A stretch of 47,641 bases of DNA. Origin: Purshia tridentata. Taxonomy: Eukaryota > Streptophyta > Magnoliopsida > Rosales > Rosaceae. Position 1 is the first letter of the stretch. Every line of letters begins with the position of its first letter. The notes beneath the pieces are model-generated. The model had not been told where the DNA came from. It did not search any database and saw only the letters and a program-made list of their open reading frames with translations. The position numbers and the translations under genes were made by a program. Shown piece by piece: positions 45,027-47,641 of the stretch. The stretch spans positions 1 to 47,641 of the forward strand of contig QANT01004241.1 in NCBI GenBank assembly GCA_003254885.1, read 5' to 3'.

Positions 45027-45590
45027 AGTCTATTTCATATACAACATAATCCAAAAGCCAACGCCAGAGGCAAAAGAGTGTATCAGCTTTGGGAAGACCA
45101 AAAGCTCAGGTTGATATAAAACAAGGACTGCATTTGTTTTTTGGGGGGTGGGTGTCATATAACTGGATATATTGTTTCACAATTCTTCTGCAACTAAGAT
45201 CAATTTGTTCATTTGTTTGTTAATCAATGGCTAATGTCTTTGTTGCTTTACATGTCTTAGACTTCTGGTTTATTTGCATTGCATTTTAATTTTCTACTAC
45301 TTATCTAGAGGGTAGGGGAAGGAATTATTCTTTTTACATCGATTAAAAAAAAAAAACTTAACGCTAAAGGTTTGTTATGGTAAGGTCAAGCATAACATTG
45401 AAGCCCAGTCCATGTCTTCATGAGCCTTTGTAGACTCTCTATTTTGCGTCTAGCATTTTTTGAGTTTACAAAATTGCCATAGCACCCCAAATTGTAACGA
45501 GTCAAAAGTTCAAAACACCTAACACTTTAGATAACTAATGGATCCTGAACTGGAACTCTCTTCTATGATAAGAGGAACTGGATAGATTGC
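45027..45590. other. SGRL 3'UTR and intergenic DNA
   Basis: The 3'UTR of SGRL probably occupies the first 200-300 bases. No clear AATAAA was fixed. After 45300 the sequence is AT-rich spacer with no gene. Confidence 0.5.
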
Positions 45591-45598
45591 TCATTCTT

Positions 45599-45860
45599 TT
45601 ATAACAGTTTGATCTTTTTATTATCTTTTTCATCTTGATAAATAGACATAGTCTTCTCATCAAATATGACATTCTTACTAAGGATTTTATTTTGTCGCTG
45701 GATCTTATATCTTTTACCATTTGACCCCCTCTCAAAGTCAAAGAATATGCATTCATGAGACTTAGGCTTTAATTTATCTCTCATCACTGAAAATATGAGC
45801 ACACACTACATCTAAACACCTTCAAAGTAAAATAATTAACAGATTTTCCAGACCATACCT
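45599..45860 (-). mobile_element. Ty1-copia polyprotein fragment
   Basis: The minus-strand frame reads KVFRCSVCAHIFS followed by KLKPKSHECIFFDFERGS and KILSKNVIFDE. This is the segment just after the integrase core of copia polyproteins (consensus like LxPKSxxCIFxGY...SRDVxFDE). Only about 80 codons remain and no LTR was found nearby. It is a relic. Confidence 0.75.
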
Positions 45861-46298
45861 CTTCTACACATTTTAATTCAAGAATTTTTTATGGTGATCG
45901 ATTAATCAAGTAACAAGCATAATTAACCACGTTCGTTTAAAAAAATTCAAGCAAACCCACCTGAAGTCTCATGCACATCTCTTAAGTTATATTTATCCTT
46001 TTTGTAAAGCATATTTTGGAGAGGTATACAGAATGCCAAATATGAAAATGATGAAATAATGGGCAAAGGATATTCATGACAGTAAATTGGATTATTGATG
46101 ACAAAATGACCTTATATCCTTATATAGGAAGTCTTTGCCCTTATAGGTAGGCTCCATTTTTTTGGGGAATTTTCTTCAAATTAAAATACCTTGTAATGCC
46201 TTTATCTTTGTAAATGTGAAGAAATCATGAATATTTATATCTATGATCAATTACCAACACCTTGTTTCTCTCTTCATTTATTATCGTGTAATTAATAA

Positions 46299-46504
46299 CG
46301 AGTGGTTCTATTTTCACTCCTTATCTTGTTTTTATACCCACCATTATATTTGGAAAATAAACACTGTTTCTACCCTTTTAACTACTGTCCCACCCCCTAG
46401 AAAAAAAAAAAAATTTCTTTAAAAATTGCTCCAGTTATATATGACATAATTGAAAACAATTTATTGACAAAATAGAATTACACTTCCATGTATTTGTCAA
46501 GAAT

Positions 46505-46544
<40 letters not shown>

Positions 46545-47194
46545 AACACATAAGTAGATATTCAAAAATTCCATGATTTATATGGTATCAAATTTTCAGC
46601 CTAGCTATATAGATGAATTGGGGCAAAAACCATAGACTATTGATCAGCTGCTATGGTCATTCAACTTTAATTTTCATTTGATATGAATTTTTGGTGACAA
46701 AAGATTAAACTCATGTTATTTGGTAGAAAGCTAGAAGCTAATAAGTGAATTTAAATGAAAATTAAAGTTGAATGACCATAGTAGATGATCAATGGTCCAT
46801 GGTTTTTGCTCCAATTCATCTATATAGCTTAGCCGAAAATTTGATACCATATAAATCATGAAATATCTATATATGTGCATATGTGGGTATATAATTCTTG
46901 ACAAATATATGGAAGTAAAATTTTATTTTGTCAATTAATTGTTTTCAATTATGTCATATATAACTAGACCAATTGTGAAAGACGAAATTTTTTTTTTTCA
47001 AAAAGGTGGGGGGGATAATAGTTAAAAAAGGCGGAAAGAATGTTTATTAAGTGGTGTGTTCAGTTTGTATATCAAAGATATTATAGGAATAATGAGGGGT
47101 GTGAAAAATATTTTAATATTTTTTTCAAATATAATTGTGGGTGTAAAAGTAAAGTGAGTGAGAAAATAAGACAGGGGTGGAAATAAAACCATTC
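46299..47194. mobile_element. 896-bp hairpin (foldback) MITE
   Basis: Two long inverted arms, 46299-46679 and 46753-47194, are collinear over nearly their full length around a ~73-bp loop. Matching blocks include CAACTTTAATTTTCATTT, TGATTTATATGGTATCAA, TTGTCAAGAATTATATA and GACATAATTGAAAACAATT. The 8-bp sequence ATTAATAA flanks the element exactly (46291-46298 and 47195-47202), a target-site duplication. Tips read (C)GAGTGGTTCTATTTTCACTCC and GAATGGTTTTATTTCCACCCC. It has no coding capacity. An 8-bp duplication favours hAT; a 9-bp reading with one mismatch would fit Mutator. Confidence 0.9.
46512..46542. repeat. (AT)n microsatellite in the MITE left arm
   Basis: A TA run of about 15 units lies in the left arm only. 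The right arm has a broken version ('tatatatgtgcatatgtgggtatata'), so the run expanded after insertion or was interrupted in the other arm. Confidence 0.95.
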
Positions 47195-47202
47195 ATTAAT
47201 AA

Positions 47203-47641
47203 ATTGTATCAATTTTTAGAAATTCAACTTAATTTAAAAGAACATTAGTGGCCATAAAAAAAAAAATTTAAAAGAAATTTCAAGATAGGTGAAGAGCCAA
47301 GGATCAACTTGTGTTTTATAAACTAGATGGTCATTATCTAATGCAAGTTGTAGTCAAATGATGTTTCTTCTCTCAATTCTCTTCTTCACTATCACCTTGG
47401 TCCTCTCTTCATATATTGGATGGATCAATTTGAAATCTTTAGTATTAAAACAAAACAATTAAAATTTTGGATAAACTGTAATTTAGTACTGCAGGTTTAG
47501 GTCGGATTGCAAGTTGGTACCCTAGTTTTTTTTTGAACTTTTTGGTACCCGAACTTCATTTTTTTGGCAAATACGTACCTTCATCAACTTCTTCGTTTAA
47601 AAGTCTGTTAAATGCTGACGTATACAAATAAATAATAATAA
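47203..47641. other. right window edge, partial repeat likely
   Basis: No gene. From about 47460 the sequence 'aatttagtactgcaggtttaggtcggattgcaagttggtaccc' and 'ttggtacccgaacttc' resembles the end of a common plant nonautonomous element as I recall it. It is cut by the window edge, so it cannot be confirmed. Confidence 0.35.

Overview
The window is nuclear DNA of a flowering plant, most likely a eudicot. It holds spliced genes with GT-AG introns, a coiled-coil NLR resistance gene, a CYP71-clan P450, a STAY-GREEN-LIKE gene and a PMT-type methyltransferase, set among solo LTRs, a MULE relic and MITE-like elements. No search could be run. Exon structures come from reading splice sites and frames by eye, and family names come from recalled motifs.

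Layout. 1-10.9 kb is retrotransposon debris. Three long solo LTRs of one family lie at 411-3480 (+), 3953-6812 (+) and 8219-10934 (-). The first two have perfect 5-bp target duplications, and all three carry the same internal ~27-bp tandem array. 10.95-15.4 kb is a decayed Mutator-like element. Its transposase-OTU fusion gene has five exons and is broken only by three in-frame stop codons. Arrays of a 20-bp dyad (TTCG-N12-CGAA), mostly 33 bp apart, lie on both sides of the coding body. 15.7-18.3 kb has low-complexity DNA and another solo LTR (17251-18284) with a perfect duplication. 19.3-21.5 kb is a P450 pseudogene whose first exon is split by a 526-bp solo LTR. 24.65-27.39 kb is an intact single-exon CC-NB-ARC-LRR gene. 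28.7 kb has a LINE fragment. 29.8-30.0 kb has a small secreted-peptide candidate on the minus strand with IDA-like resemblance. 32.9-38.15 kb is an intact eight-exon PMT24/25/26-type methyltransferase on the minus strand, with a likely 5'UTR intron. 39.7-41.9 kb has nonautonomous-element candidates and a 72-bp tandem duplication. 42.76-45.03 kb is an intact five-exon STAY-GREEN-LIKE gene preceded by overlapping upstream ORFs. 45.6 kb has a copia fragment. 46.30-47.19 kb is a large hairpin MITE.

The intact genes (NLR, methyltransferase, SGRL and perhaps the peptide gene) do not form an obvious pathway. They read as independent genes separated by transposon-rich DNA. The least explained structure is the paired dyad array around the MULE gene. 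It may be the multi-site binding platform of that transposase.
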